From: Lentinus brumalis
Lineage: Eukaryota > Basidiomycota > Agaricomycetes > Polyporales > Polyporaceae
DNA: 64,000 bases
Direction: 5' to 3'
Assembly: GCA_001792895.1 (NCBI GenBank)
Contig: MARA01000007.1
Span: 1 to 64,000, forward strand
Position numbers and translations under genes: made by a program. The stretch's first letter is position 1. Every line of letters starts with the position of its first letter. Shown in pieces: positions 11,844 through 23,364 of the stretch. The notes under the pieces are model-generated. The model worked only from the letters and a program-made list of their open reading frames with translations, had not been told where the DNA came from and did no database searches.

Positions 11844-13765
11844 ATGAGCTCGACAACAATGAGCTCTACTGTCCCCTCGACGTCCGCACAGCCCTTCACG
11901 TCGACGTTCTCGTTCACCGCGCCGTTCCCCGTGTCTCAGTCGTCATCGTCGCAGTCACAGTCGGGGAAGCAGCGCCGCGTTTCACTTGCGTTACCCTCCT
12001 CGCCCCGCGTCTTCCCCGCGTGGAGTTTCCGCGACGACACCGGGCTCGGCGTGCACTCCGCGGACGCGGAAGACGAGGACGAGGTGAAGAAGGGCAAGAT
12101 GCGCAAGATCGCCGCGGACGGAGACGGCGCGCAACCACCCGCACATCTCTCGGACAGGCCGGAGAAGAAGCCTAGGAAGAAGTGGACGATGGAGGAGACG
12201 CAGATGCTCGTTGCGGGATGTAACAAGGTGCGTGGCTGGCCTTGTGGGGCAGTAGAGGTCGGGTGCTCATATGCTCGGCGCGGTGACAGTGGGGTGTCGG
12301 GAACTGGAAGTCTATCCTCAACGACCCCGACTTCAGGTTCGATGGGCGGTCCCCGGTGGACTTGAAGGACAGGTGCGTTATCATTCTCCTTGTCCATGCA
12401 ATCCGAGGAGTATGTACGAGAACAGTGGCAGTGGAAGTGCTCCTGCCTGATCGACTTCTGTACTTCCAACGTTCTCCCCAGACCACTATCTTCGCGTCCT
12501 TGTCCTCTATATGTCTACCCTCTGACTTAGAGGACGCTGGTACGGGTGGTCACCGAACTGCGCTACGACCCGTTGCGTTACATGACCGAGACGCGTCGGC
12601 TCCCGTGTGCTTTGCGCACTGGTTGTTGTGCTCCTTGGCAGAGGTGCAGTAGGCAACGTCACCGGGGTCTACATGACCCTGTGCTTAAGGCTGCAGGGCG
12701 TGCGGTAGCCTCATCCACATACAGTGAGAGTATAGATCATACTCCCCTGACTACCCGACGGTACGTCCTGGGTGCGCTATGAGGCAGCGCGGTGGACGAT
12801 ACAGCACTTCCTCTGCCGCAGTTCGTAGTGCTGCTTGGTGACGCGTAGCAGCAACGTCACCAAGATCTGCATGACCCTACTACGGGATGCAGTGGGTCGA
12901 CAGCCACCTTCACGGGTTCATTTCCCAATTATGTCCCAGCATATCCCTGCAACCCCCATACTGACCATATTGCTGCAGGTTCCGCACGTACTACCCCGAT
13001 GCCTACAGGCAGCACTACCCCAACGCGAAGACGCACCTCTCCACCAAGGTGCGCTCCGCGCTCCCAGACGGCAGCTCCATCTTCGAGAAGACGCGGAGCA
13101 AGAAGCGGCGGCCGTTCACCGAGGAGGAGGACCGTGCACTCAAGGCCGGATACGACAAGCACGGCACAGTCTGGGCGACGATCGTTAAGGACCCGATCTT
13201 TCAGGCGCAGAACCGGCGATCCACCGATCTGCGCGACCGTTTCCGCAATGCGTTCCCCGACCTCTACCAGGCTGCGGGGTACAAGCCGCGAAACACGACG
13301 AAGAAGAGGAGGGACGAGCTCGCACAGCCGATGCGCGCAGCGACGGACGACGCTCTGGCGAGCAGCTCGACAGGCCCCGTGCGGCGGAAGAGGCGGCGTG
13401 CGGTGATGGCAGGGCGGACGGGGCCGACGGGGGCGACGGGGCGGACGGTGGCGGGCCGGGGACGCGGGGACTATGCTCGTTGCAGCAGAAGACGTTTTGT
13501 TACCGGCACCTACACGCGGCAGGGGCGCACGAAGGGTGGGCAGAGTACGGGGTGGGTGGGCAGAGTACGGGGTGGGGGCAGGGTGAGTACGCGGGGCAGA
13601 GTACGCGGGGCAGACTCGGCGGGCTGGCGGGAGACACAGGGACACTCAGGCCTCAGGCCGGGCATGTACGAGTACAGCACGCAGAAAATATATTTCGTTG
13701 TCTACTACAAGCTGGGCCCCTTCGCGCACTCGGCGGTCTCGACACCGCGGCGCACCGCACCGTGA
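11844..13765 (+). CDS. Truncated TAY1-like protein: two Myb repeats plus new tail (unit B)
   Basis: Three exons, 11844-12227, 12290-12372 and 12979-13765, join in frame into 417 codons. Residues 1 to about 295 match the full TAY1-like protein: S/T-rich N-terminus, acidic patch, Myb repeat 1 with the telobox-type VDLKDRFR helix, and Myb repeat 2 with STDLRDRFRN. After RRKRR (about 13395) the sequence leaves the parent gene and reads into a Gly/Arg-rich tail of about 120 residues, encoded by minisatellite DNA, ending at 13765. The large S/T-rich C-terminal region of the parent is missing. The promoter and 5' flank are duplicated too, so expression is possible. If made, it would be a DNA-binding module without the parent's C-terminal part. 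Expression is not shown by the sequence. Confidence 0.6.
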
Positions 13766-14342
13766 GTTCCTCCTCCAGACCGGCTGCTTTCCTGCGTAGC
13801 TAACTAGATTGCGGTCAGCCGGGTTCGTCCCACAAGCAGCGGCGCACGCACTCACTCTGCGCCCGCGCGAAGGTTCGCGGTGGTTAGCTCCCGAGCCGAG
13901 ACGCTATTCGCCGCGGACACGAGGCTACGACACACTTCCAGCCTGATCCGCGCGAAACGTCCGACCCGTGCTCCTGCTAGCCACACCGAGCTATGTGCTG
14001 CACCGGCTAAGTACCTGACCTGCGCAGACGCACCGCGCGTCGCCACGCCATTGCCCCGGAGCTGCTCACCGCTGTGCGCGAACCTTGAGCGCGTCTTCAA
14101 TAACCGCATCCTCGCCATTTCTGCCAGAACGTCGTCCCGAGTCCCCTCCGCGACTCCCTCCGCCGTTTGCGACCCCTCTAGTGGCCGGCGTAGAGCAGGA
14201 GGAGCCTGCGAGGCTGCCGGAGACATGGTGGGCGGCCAGGGACACGAGTTCGACGCTGCGCACAACGCACTGTCAGCGTAGGTACATGTACAAGAGGTTC
14301 GGCCAGAAGTACTCACAATAATAGCTTTCTCGCGCGCACGAC

Positions 14343-15196
14343 GTGTGTCTCGGACTCCCGAACAGCAGCGCGACGCCTGACGTCATGACGTCCTGCGTCC
14401 AGACTCCAGACCAGCGAGTGCCGGTTATATACTCCTCGATCCCTCGAACTCTCTTCTCCTCGACCACCACCTCCATCCTTCGCGTCTCCCTCCCTGCCGC
14501 CGACAGAGCGAAGCTCGGCGCCCGCGTGCAGCCAGCAGTGGCCGGCGACGACTTCGCGACGCGCAACCAGAAACAAGGTGAGTGAGAAGCACGATCTTCT
14601 GCGACCGCCGCACCTCAACACACGCGCCGCCTGCCGAGCATGCCGTACGCACCTTCTCAGACCCTGCGGCTCGACATTGCTCTCCTCTTCGTCGCACGAC
14701 GCTTCTGCCCGCTGTAAAATGCCGATCTATATTCGAGCAGGTGAGTCCGGACGTCTGGATACTGCGCTGTGCGACGAGTGCGCACCTATGCTCTGTCTCC
14801 CTGTACTAGGTCTTGGCTTCCGTCTTGCGTCGATCTAGAGAACTGCGAATCAATCACGAAGGTGAGTCAAACCCGACTCTACTGCTCACTGCTTTGCGTA
14901 CCTCTCTGTGTGCTGGCTGGCTCTGGAACTCTTGTCTGCATCGTGCACGCTGGGGCCGTACTTGCTGCCGTCTGCGAGCTGAACTAGGTCCGTCGAACTT
15001 GAAGGCCGAAGCGCGACGCCGGCGCTGCGACGCGTGGTGTCATCATCCCGAAGATGGAAACTCAGACGCTGGCACTCACCAGGAACCGCCACCAGCGACG
15101 ACGCTCGCAGCCACGTCTCCAGCCCACATGCCTCTTCCTCGACCTTGTGAGGGATACGTGTCAGCAAGAACGCAATATACACAGAAAACAAGCTGA
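14343..15196 (+). CDS. Candidate spliced gene P1, unknown function (unit B)
   Basis: Exons 14343-14577, 14661-14740, 14810-14861 and 14988-15196 join into 192 codons without a stop. Each junction has a strong donor (GTGAGT or GTGAGTC) and a branch/acceptor such as GCTGAACTAG. The predicted 191-aa protein is basic and low in complexity and matches no family I know. Support for coding: unit C differs by an in-frame 15-nt deletion in exon 1 and stays open. Against: composition is unremarkable and the frame could be chance in GC-rich DNA. More spliced-looking sequence follows to about 15710, so the gene may be longer. Confidence 0.4.
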
Positions 15197-15980
15197 AGTC
15201 GACCCCGGGCGGCCGTGCAAACGCGGAGAAGCAGCGGCCGGCGAGGAGGGAAGCAGAAGACGCGATCGAACGCGTCGAACATACATGGCATGTCAGGACA
15301 CAGGTGAGAATGTACTGGACGCGCTACCGACAACTCTGACTCTGTCTGACGCGAACCTAGCAATCTCGCGCTGCACGTCGTCGACGACCTGCTCGCATGC
15401 GTGCCTACTGCACGACACGTACTGGCCAAGGCACTGGCACGTCTACGACGCGTCGAGGGGCAGGAGGCTGACTCGGACGCGTCGTCGCCCGGCAGAAATG
15501 CTCCCGCGCCGCGTTACTCCACGTCTGCGCTGGCGGCGTCGCCCACGACAACACGCCTCCAGGTGCAACTGCATCCTTCACACCCCGGCTCGACAGGTAA
15601 GTACTCACCTAGCGTACGTTCGAGGCTGAAGCATAGCGTTGAGGAGCTGTTGCATAGCGAGAGGTCGAGAGCGTGGGTGAGCATGGAGAGAAAGGGACCT
15701 CGGGCGTGAGGAAATCACCCACATTGTCCTTGTTTGTACGACAACAACCCGTGCCCGTTTGAAGTTCGCTAACCCGAAACGGTCGCCAGCTTCCGACCGC
15801 CCGCACTGCCCGGACTACCCGTGCAGACAGTGGGAAGAATCAGCTACGGACGGCCGTCCGGTGTGCACCGGAAGGTGCCCTGTCGGGCCGCCGTCCTCGG
15901 CTGACTCTATCCTCGCTGACCGGCTGAAATGCAAGAATATGTTGAGGTATCCTATGCGCATGAATACAGGACACAGTACG

Positions 15981-16832
15981 TCATTCCAAGACTGCTCTGC
16001 CCTCCTCCAACGCAAGCCCCAGCTCGTTCGGGAGGACAATGTATCCCCCGGGTGCAGAGTCATCTTCAAGGATCCACTGGGGCGTCTTCACCCCGTTCTT
16101 CACGTTGCAGAATCGACGGACTGGGGCGGTGTTGTTGTTCGACCGTTGCCCGAGCCGGAATCGCAGCGTGGACGGGGTGTCCGTGGGAGCCCTGTCACGG
16201 CGGTGGCGCTTCGCAGAAGGTCCAGGTTCCGCGCTATCGTCCGCCGGCTTCTTCTGGCGGCGACGCTTCTTCGGTCGGACTGACTCATCGTCCGTGCGAG
16301 CGTCGGGCGGCGGCGACTTGCAGCGTATGGCGGCGGGAGTAGCGACGTGCATCGTGAGCGTGCCCACGATCCACTGCGCGTCGGTGTGAGGAGCAGACCC
16401 GCCCCGTGGTCGCGGAGGAACGGGCGTACTTGGAAGAATGCTCCTGTGGTCGAGCTCTGCCTTGCGCAGGTCCTCTGCCGTGGCGTCGCGCCATCGCAGT
16501 ATCCCTGCATTCCACAGCGCGAGCAGCTCTCTGAATGGTGCCGCGCCGCCTCGAATCCGACACAGCTCGCCGAATGGAATGTGCCCCGGCCACCCCTCGA
16601 GCATCTTCCCCTCGCCGCAGACCGTACAGTCGACGTAGCCATACTCCTCCCAATGCATGGCGACGTCTGCCTTTCCCGTCGCCTCCGCTATCGTGACGCG
16701 AGCGAGGAGATAAGCAACAGGAATTCGTAGTGTACCGGTGGACCCACCCAGACCATTCACGATGTTGTTTCGAAGTCTATCGAGGGCTTCATCTCGCGAC
16801 AGCTTCCCTAGGTCGTTGCAGTCGCTCTGCAT
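15981..16832 (-). CDS. Uncharacterised 283-aa protein (unit B)
   Basis: Identical in protein sequence to the unit A copy at 4485-5336: cysteine-containing N-terminal region with the GWP/IPF motif, basic nuclear-type stretch, and C-terminal GYIVLPNELG. Function unknown. Confidence 0.6.
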   Translation of the reverse strand: MQSDCNDLGKLSRDEALDRLRNNIVNGLGGSTGTLRIPVAYLLARVTIAEATGKADVAMHWEEYGYVDCTVCGEGKMLEGWPGHIPFGELCRIRGGAAPFRELLALWNAGILRWRDATAEDLRKAELDHRSILPSTPVPPRPRGGSAPHTDAQWIVGTLTMHVATPAAIRCKSPPPDARTDDESVRPKKRRRQKKPADDSAEPGPSAKRHRRDRAPTDTPSTLRFRLGQRSNNNTAPVRRFCNVKNGVKTPQWILEDDSAPGGYIVLPNELGLALEEGRAVLE

Positions 16833-18349
16833 GACAGTCTGGCTGCGGATGCGGGTGTACTGTAGAGAAACATGTTCAATGCAATATACTGTTTATCAAA
16901 CTACAGAGATCTGGGTGTGTACTGCGGCACGGCGAGGGACGCGGTGATAGTGTTCCGACTTCCGAATTTGCCATGTGATCCTAGATGGCATCTGCGTAGA
17001 GGCCGCTTCCGTATTTGGGATGCTACTAACCTCTCTGAGGGCTGATTCTTGGGCGCCGTTGTATGACAGCATGTTCCGAAGTCAGTCAAAGCAATGTCTC
17101 TACATTCGCCCCTGCATATTATGATCTCCAGCCCATCCTCCTGGTTTGCAGAGCTGAATGTCTTGTATACTACCAGCCTCAGAGGTGCAGGGTCACATTG
17201 GGAGCGACAAAGGCACCTGAGAGTGTCCCAGGAACTGACATTCAGGGTCCTCGGGCTTCGGCAATAAGAAGCCGTCCGATCAGGGTGAAACAGGGCCGAC
17301 TAAAGAAGCATGAAGTATGGATGTCATGACGGCATCAGGCTCTCTGCCTGGATACCCGCAGGCATGCTTCAGAACCTTTATGAGCATTTCCAGGGCAGGG
17401 CTGAAGGGGCTTAGGTGCAGGACATACAGCTACTGACATAACATACTCTACTATATGCTATACTAGAGTCAATTCAGACTTGAACGCAGGAGATCACTGG
17501 CGGGGAGTAGTACTGGATAGGTCAATCTGATCATATGGCGGCCGCAGGAATTTACGTAGGACGGACTTCCCAGACACTAAGCGGAGCGGACTTCTCTGCC
17601 ATGACCATACGGCCGCCTCATTCTGGATCAGCAATTCATATTGCCCAAAAAACTGTGCGCAGACCCTGAATGTTCATTCGTGAATTTGAATAGTCATTCT
17701 GCCTGGATTGTGCTGTACATATCTCTGGCTGCCATACATGATTGCGAACGAGTAGCTATAGTATTGCGATGCCTGCATGAGCAAGGCTCTATGCTAGCAG
17801 AGAATGAGAGGGAATGATTGAGAGGTACGGGGACGGAGTGCCGCGGACGTTGACCGTGGACACATCCAGAGCACGACCGCGGAGCGCGTCGCGCAAGAAG
17901 CCGCGTCAGGAAATTCCGCCTTTACTCCGCCGCCGTAACTCACGCGCCTCCGGCTCGCAGATAATCGTCTGCCTCTGCTGGAGTGACTCGAATGATTGGA
18001 GGCCGAGCTTCAAGTTGATTGTATGGCGACGAGGAGATGCCCCTCAGGCTACCCAGGTCTGCGTAGTGTTTGTCCTGTGTATATAGAGCCTACAATTCAT
18101 GCAGCAATGTGTCACTTACCTTGTAATATGTCGCCGCTTACGGACGAGGGAGGGGAGAGCTTGAGGTCGCCGCACTCGAGCTTGAGATCGCGAGAGGAAC
18201 TTGAAGTGGGATTGAACAGCGGGGAGATGAAGCTTGAAGTGATCCCAGAGAGACGCCTAGAGCGCAACAGGTGCAGAAGGTGGCTGACGAGAGCAGAACA
18301 CGAGTGAGACGGTCAGAGATTGAGCTGTACTGTGGACGAAGCATGAAGA

Positions 18350-19191
18350 CGAGCCCGTGGCGCCGCCGCCTCGGACCGTGGACGCAAAAGGAAATCTAAG
18401 CGCTCTTGGGCTTCGACGCCGCACATTGAACGCTCGGCGGCTCTCTGTCCCTCTGATGCTTGCAGTACGGATGAGAGGGACACACTGGGACAACACTCGT
18501 AAGGTAAGTAGTATGTATTGTTGTGCCGCGCGCGCGCTATTCTGACTGGTACATGCTAGATCTTGCAGAACTCGGGGTACAGCTAAGCCGGCACTCCAAC
18601 TTGGAATCCCGGCGCAACTGCAACACCTGCACGGCAGATCCCACTACTCCGGTGAGCTCTAGGCTCCGTTGGCTCGCAACTATAGAGCTTACTACTCGGG
18701 TACAAGACAGGAAGGCACCCGAAACTGGCAGAAAACGCAGGAAAATGCGCAGAATGCTCCTATTCGATCACCCTGGCCTCCTCCCTCCGTCCGCCGCCAC
18801 TACGACCATCATTCGAGCCAGAATATCCCCATCAGCTCTCTGGCGTCTATGTGCCGTAAGTCGCACTAGATGCACGAGCTTCTCTCGCCTCGACTCGTCT
18901 CAATCTTTTCCCTCCGTCTGGACTCCGTGGTCCTGCTCTTCCATGCCCTGAAGACTCCGTGTCGCCCGCTGGTTGGACGAAGAGCAGGCATGTTACGTCC
19001 TCAAGTCTCTGCTGGCACTCGGACCCCGGATAGTGAGAACGCTGGATTATTTCGGGCTTGGAGTCCTGCGTTCTATAAGTGCCTCCGTCCTCGCGCTCGA
19101 CTTCGCCCATCCCTCCCGCCCTTTGTCACCGCCCATGCTGCCTCTCCCGCCTGTTGCCACGTTTCCCCGCTCCCTTGACGTTTGTCTGTAG
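18350..19191 (+). other. Spliced-looking sequence P2 (units A, B, C)
   Basis: Contains an intron with GTAAGT donor, TTCTGAC branch and GCTAG acceptor (about 18504-18560), a second with GTGAGC...CTATAG, and a third starting GTAAGTCGC near 18856. Exons between them are open in one continuous frame, but the first exon has a stop in unit B and unit C has a later one-base deletion. Matching sequence lies at 6830-7669 in A and about 29800-30650 in C. I recognise no protein family. Decayed gene or spliced non-coding transcript are both possible. Confidence 0.25.
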
Positions 19192-19598
19192 CTTTGTATT
19201 ACTACTCTCTTACTATTGCCTTTATGTTACGAGTCCTTCATCCTCCCGATGCTCGTTCGTCGTCGCCATAGCCCCGTAGCCTTCGTATAGTATCCCATCC
19301 CCACTTCATGTCTTTCAGTCACGTCACCTCTATGCTACTCCACCACTCTACGCTTCTCTCATGTCGTCTTCTCTGTTGCTCGGTCTACACGCTCACACAG
19401 GTACGAGGTAAGTATGCATCGCTCTTCATTAAACTATCGTACACTGACAGCTTCTAGTAGGTACTATCAGTAGCAAGTATCATGCGCACACCGACATAGC
19501 ACGAGCTTCTGAGCACCAACGAGCGGTTCTCGACACGGTCATGGTGAGCCTCAAGCTCGTGCAGCTCACAGTTCGATGCTCACACCGCGGCGTGACAG

Positions 19599-20223
19599 CG
19601 GCATGCTCAACTCGACTCCGAGAGGACGGCCTCACGGGCTCAAATAGGTGTGTGCGTTTCGTCACGCCGTTCTTCGCTGACGCACCCCCATCGCGTCTCT
19701 ATGCGTGCCCGTGCAGCACGACTACACGACACTGGTGATGTCGCCGACCTTTGTGCAGCGACCAGCGTGCCGTCTTCGACCCTTCAGTCGCAATGGTACG
19801 TCGTCCGGGTTCGCAGGTATCAGGCGCAACATATGCTGACGTCGGACGTTTATGCAGATCGCTTTCCAAGCCTCACCTGGCAAGCCCGCGCAACCTTCCG
19901 GGACATGTGCGTGCCTCTGTTGCTCCGAAGCGCGACAGTACTGACGAGCTCACTCTGTAGTCCTCAAGCAAGACGTGTTTCATTCGACGAATCGTATAAA
20001 CGTGAGTGCTATCGTTCTCGAGAGGATGTGGTACAGGAACTGACTACTTCATGCTCTCGGCGCAGTGCCCCAGAGGCCGCTAGGACGTCGTCTGCGCTCT
20101 TCGGAGTCGGACGCGTTCCTAGCGGCCAGCAGACGTCGTCGAGACTACCCATACTGGCATCCCGCCGCCGTTCTCGTTCCAGGCATACTGACCGCACTTG
20201 TAGTGCAGCAGATGGAGTTGTGA
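19599..20223 (+). other. Candidate spliced gene P3, 3' exons (unit B)
   Basis: Copy of the unit A structure at 8077-8701 with the same exon borders shifted by 11522 bp; the joined frame is open to the stop. Function unknown. Confidence 0.35.
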
Positions 20224-20889
20224 GAGGGCGTAAGAGATATATTCCCAGAGACTACGCTGCACACGCGTTGTCTACTACGCAGCGCGGCCGCGACGCGCGA
20301 GCACGACGGCGTCGGGCGTATAACCCGAGACTCCGTCGTGCCCGCGCTCGCGCTCGCGCTATGATTCCTGATTCCCTCCCGCCGGTTTCCCATGACGCCG
20401 CAGCTTTGTCCTGTGTGCGGCGAGTTCGATTTCGGCCGGTCCGGGTCTGGAGACGGATTGGCGGTGTGCCGCAGCGTCCCTGGCAGAGTTGCGCGCACTT
20501 CGCCATGCGTGGATTGGCGACTCTCGATGCGGTCCCTGACGGTGCGGCGGGCGAGAGCAGTGCAGACTGCCTGAGAGCCTTCGCTGCTCTCGCTTGACGG
20601 CGGCGTTGACTTGTGCGTGGAGTGCTGGGCCGCTTCGCCGGCATATGAGGCTCGAGGCTCTTGTCCGCGAGTCCCTCGGGCTTGCCCGTCGCCTGAGGGA
20701 GATTCCAGGACGCGTCCGAGCGACGCAGATGGATGTCGAGCACGCTCTTGAGGACCGCTTCGATGTATTGAGACTGTCCGCGGCTCGGGTGAGAAGAAGG
20801 CTGGCCCAGGAGAAGGTGTGGGAGTCGGCCGTGCAGTCGGTCCTCGAGAGTCGGTCCTCGAGAGCGGTCTGGAGACTTGACGAGAGCAC

Positions 20890-22220
20890 CCCGTGGATGC
20901 GGGCCGTCGATGCGCATCCGTTATGGCACCCGAGTGCACTTGAGTTGACGTCGGTCGGCCGCGAGATCGTCGAGTTATGGCCGGCCGACTGTCGGGTATG
21001 GCCGGGCATACTGCCCGGGAGGCGGGCGAGGTCAGATTTTCATACGCGTCTTGGTGATGCGGAACCGGTTCGGACAGTGCCTTGAGGGTCGTCGTACAGC
21101 AGCGCAAGTCGTTGCGAGCCGGCCGGACGCGATGCACGGGCGAGAGAGCGGGCGGAAGGCGCGCGTGCGGACGAGCGCAATGAAATCGCTCCTCGAAGGC
21201 GGTTTTGCGACGGGCGAGGAGCGACGCGCCGTGCGGTGCAGTCGATGCGCACTGTTCAGTGCGTCCGAGTGCACTCGGTTCGACTGCGATCAGCCGCGGG
21301 GTGGTGGAGATACGGCCGGCTAGGTGTCCGGGTGCAGCCGGGCACACGGGCAGGAGGCGTGTCGACTCCGGTTTTGAAACGCGTCTTCATGGCGCGCAAC
21401 GGGCTTTGATGACTCTTGAGGTTCGTTCTGACGAGGTGCAAGTTGCTGCGCGCCGGCCGGGCACGATGCACGGGCGAGAGAGCCGGGAGCAGCGGCCGGC
21501 GGGCGAAGATGCAATGAAATCGCGTCTTCGGAGCGATTTTGAGACCTCCGCGGAGGGACTTCGGCGTAGAGCCGTCGGTGCGGAGTGTTCAGTGCGTCGC
21601 CTGCGTTGTGGTTTGCACCCGATCCGTCCGCGGCTGGGGGAGATATGGCTGATCTTGTGGTCGGGTGCCGCCCGGGCATGGGCGAGGAAGGCCGGTCTCG
21701 AACATGTCCGGACGACGCGAGAGGGCGTCGTACATGAGCTCTAAGACCGTCGTATTGCAGCGCAGCTTGTTGCGCGGCGGCGGGACGCGATGCCGGTCCG
21801 GGAGGGCAGGTCGAAGTGTGCGGCCGGCGGAGGTGCAATGAAATCGGGTCTTTGGACCGATTTTCAGCCCTCGCGGTGGCGACTGACGGACTGGTGTGGG
21901 GACTGCTAGGGTGCAGTGCGGTCGAGGCGAGTCGGTTTGACCGCGGTCGGGGGTGAGTTGCGGGAGATATGGCGTACTTTGTGGTGCGGTGAGCGCGAAG
22001 TCGGGCACAGCGAACGGCATGGGCATGCCATTCCTGCGTGCGCATGACGTCGTACGACACTCGTGAGACTCCCCGAGCGTGTAAGAGTCGGCTGTGTGGC
22101 CGCCGTGGCGAGGGCGAGAGGGCGAAGGCTCGGTTGGGGGCCCCGGCGCAATGAAATCGCGTCTGGGACGCGATTTGCGACCTCGTCCGATCGGCGCGAG
22201 CCGGTGCGTGTAGGCCCGGG
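20890..22220 (+). repeat. 325-bp hairpin subrepeats (unit B)
   Basis: Copy of the unit A subrepeat block with the four CAATGAAATCG hairpins in the same order and nearly identical sequence. Confidence 0.75.
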
Positions 22221-23364
22221 GAGGTGCAGACGTGTCAGAACTCTGTGTTCGGACACGCCTGGAGCTCTGTGAGGTCAGTGAGGTCGATATTTGTGTGCGA
22301 GGCGGCAGTGATCCGGGCGTAGACGGACGTGAAGTGGTACGTTTGGCGCGAAACGTACCTTGCCAGGTTCGCGCGGCATGCTGCTATCGTTTGAGTACAA
22401 TTGCGCATGTATCCGAGGGGATATACGGTCGGGGCGGGGGAATCTGGCTGTCGGACGGCGGAGATATTGCGTTCCTCGTCGATGCCGCAGTCTGCGCGTG
22501 GGCGGCGGGTGGTCTGACGTCGAGCAGAGACGTTCGCGAGCCTTTCGCGAGGCCGAGGGAGGAGTGAACCGGGCGAGTCGGGTGGTTCGAGGTTGCAAGG
22601 GAGACGCGCGAGTCTCCGCAAGGCGCAGAGCGTGCATCTACTCGAGGTCTGGTCAGGATTGCTAGAACCGCTGCAGGGGTGTGATACTGTGGGACATACC
22701 TCGCGTAGGGAGTCGGCGGGAGACATGCACGCGGTTGTGAAAGGAACGTACCGAAGGCGTTGCGCAGACGTTTGCCAGGGGAAGAACATGGCGAGGTACG
22801 TGGTATATTGACGAGAAGCGATCCGCTGTGCTTACTACATTGCGAGAGCGTAGTACCGTGCACCGTCCCTCGATCGACGGACGGCTTCTCCAGTTGCGGC
22901 GGGAAGCGCGAATCCGGGCAGAGCAGCGAGTGCTGGACATGCAGCGAGATCGGCGAGAGCAGCGAGAGGAGGGCGCAAACAGAGGCAAACAGCCAAGGTC
23001 GATGAACGCATTGCACCCGGCGTTCTCGTAGACAGCGTCGTCGTCTCGTGTACAGACCCTTAATGTAGCTTGTTCTTGTGGCAAGAAATCGCTTGCAGGA
23101 TGCGGGGAGGTGTGGCCAGGTGTGTGGCTGAGCTCCCCGAGCGGCACAGCGCAGCAAGCGAGCGGGGCTTTGTCCGCGACGGCCACCTCGCGGCAAGCGC
23201 ATGTCCATCAGCGTTCCACATATCACACGAATCCCCAACGTGTTGAGCTCCTTTTCATTTCCTACCTCTCGACATCATAACGAGCTGTGGAGGCCACTCA
23301 TAACCCCGTAACGCTCTCATAACTGCCATCACTTTCGACCGCTGCGACCCTCCACCAACCCACG

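Larger units (their letters stand above)
11409..22929 (+). repeat. Tandem array unit B (11.5 kb)
   Basis: Second unit, 11521 bp. It is the best preserved: its TAY1 5' half is open across three exons, the minus-strand gene is intact and the spliced gene P1 is open. It differs from A and C by short expansions, for example a GC-rich minisatellite at 13553-13620 and indel clusters at 13900-14010 and 18020-18060. Confidence 0.95.
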
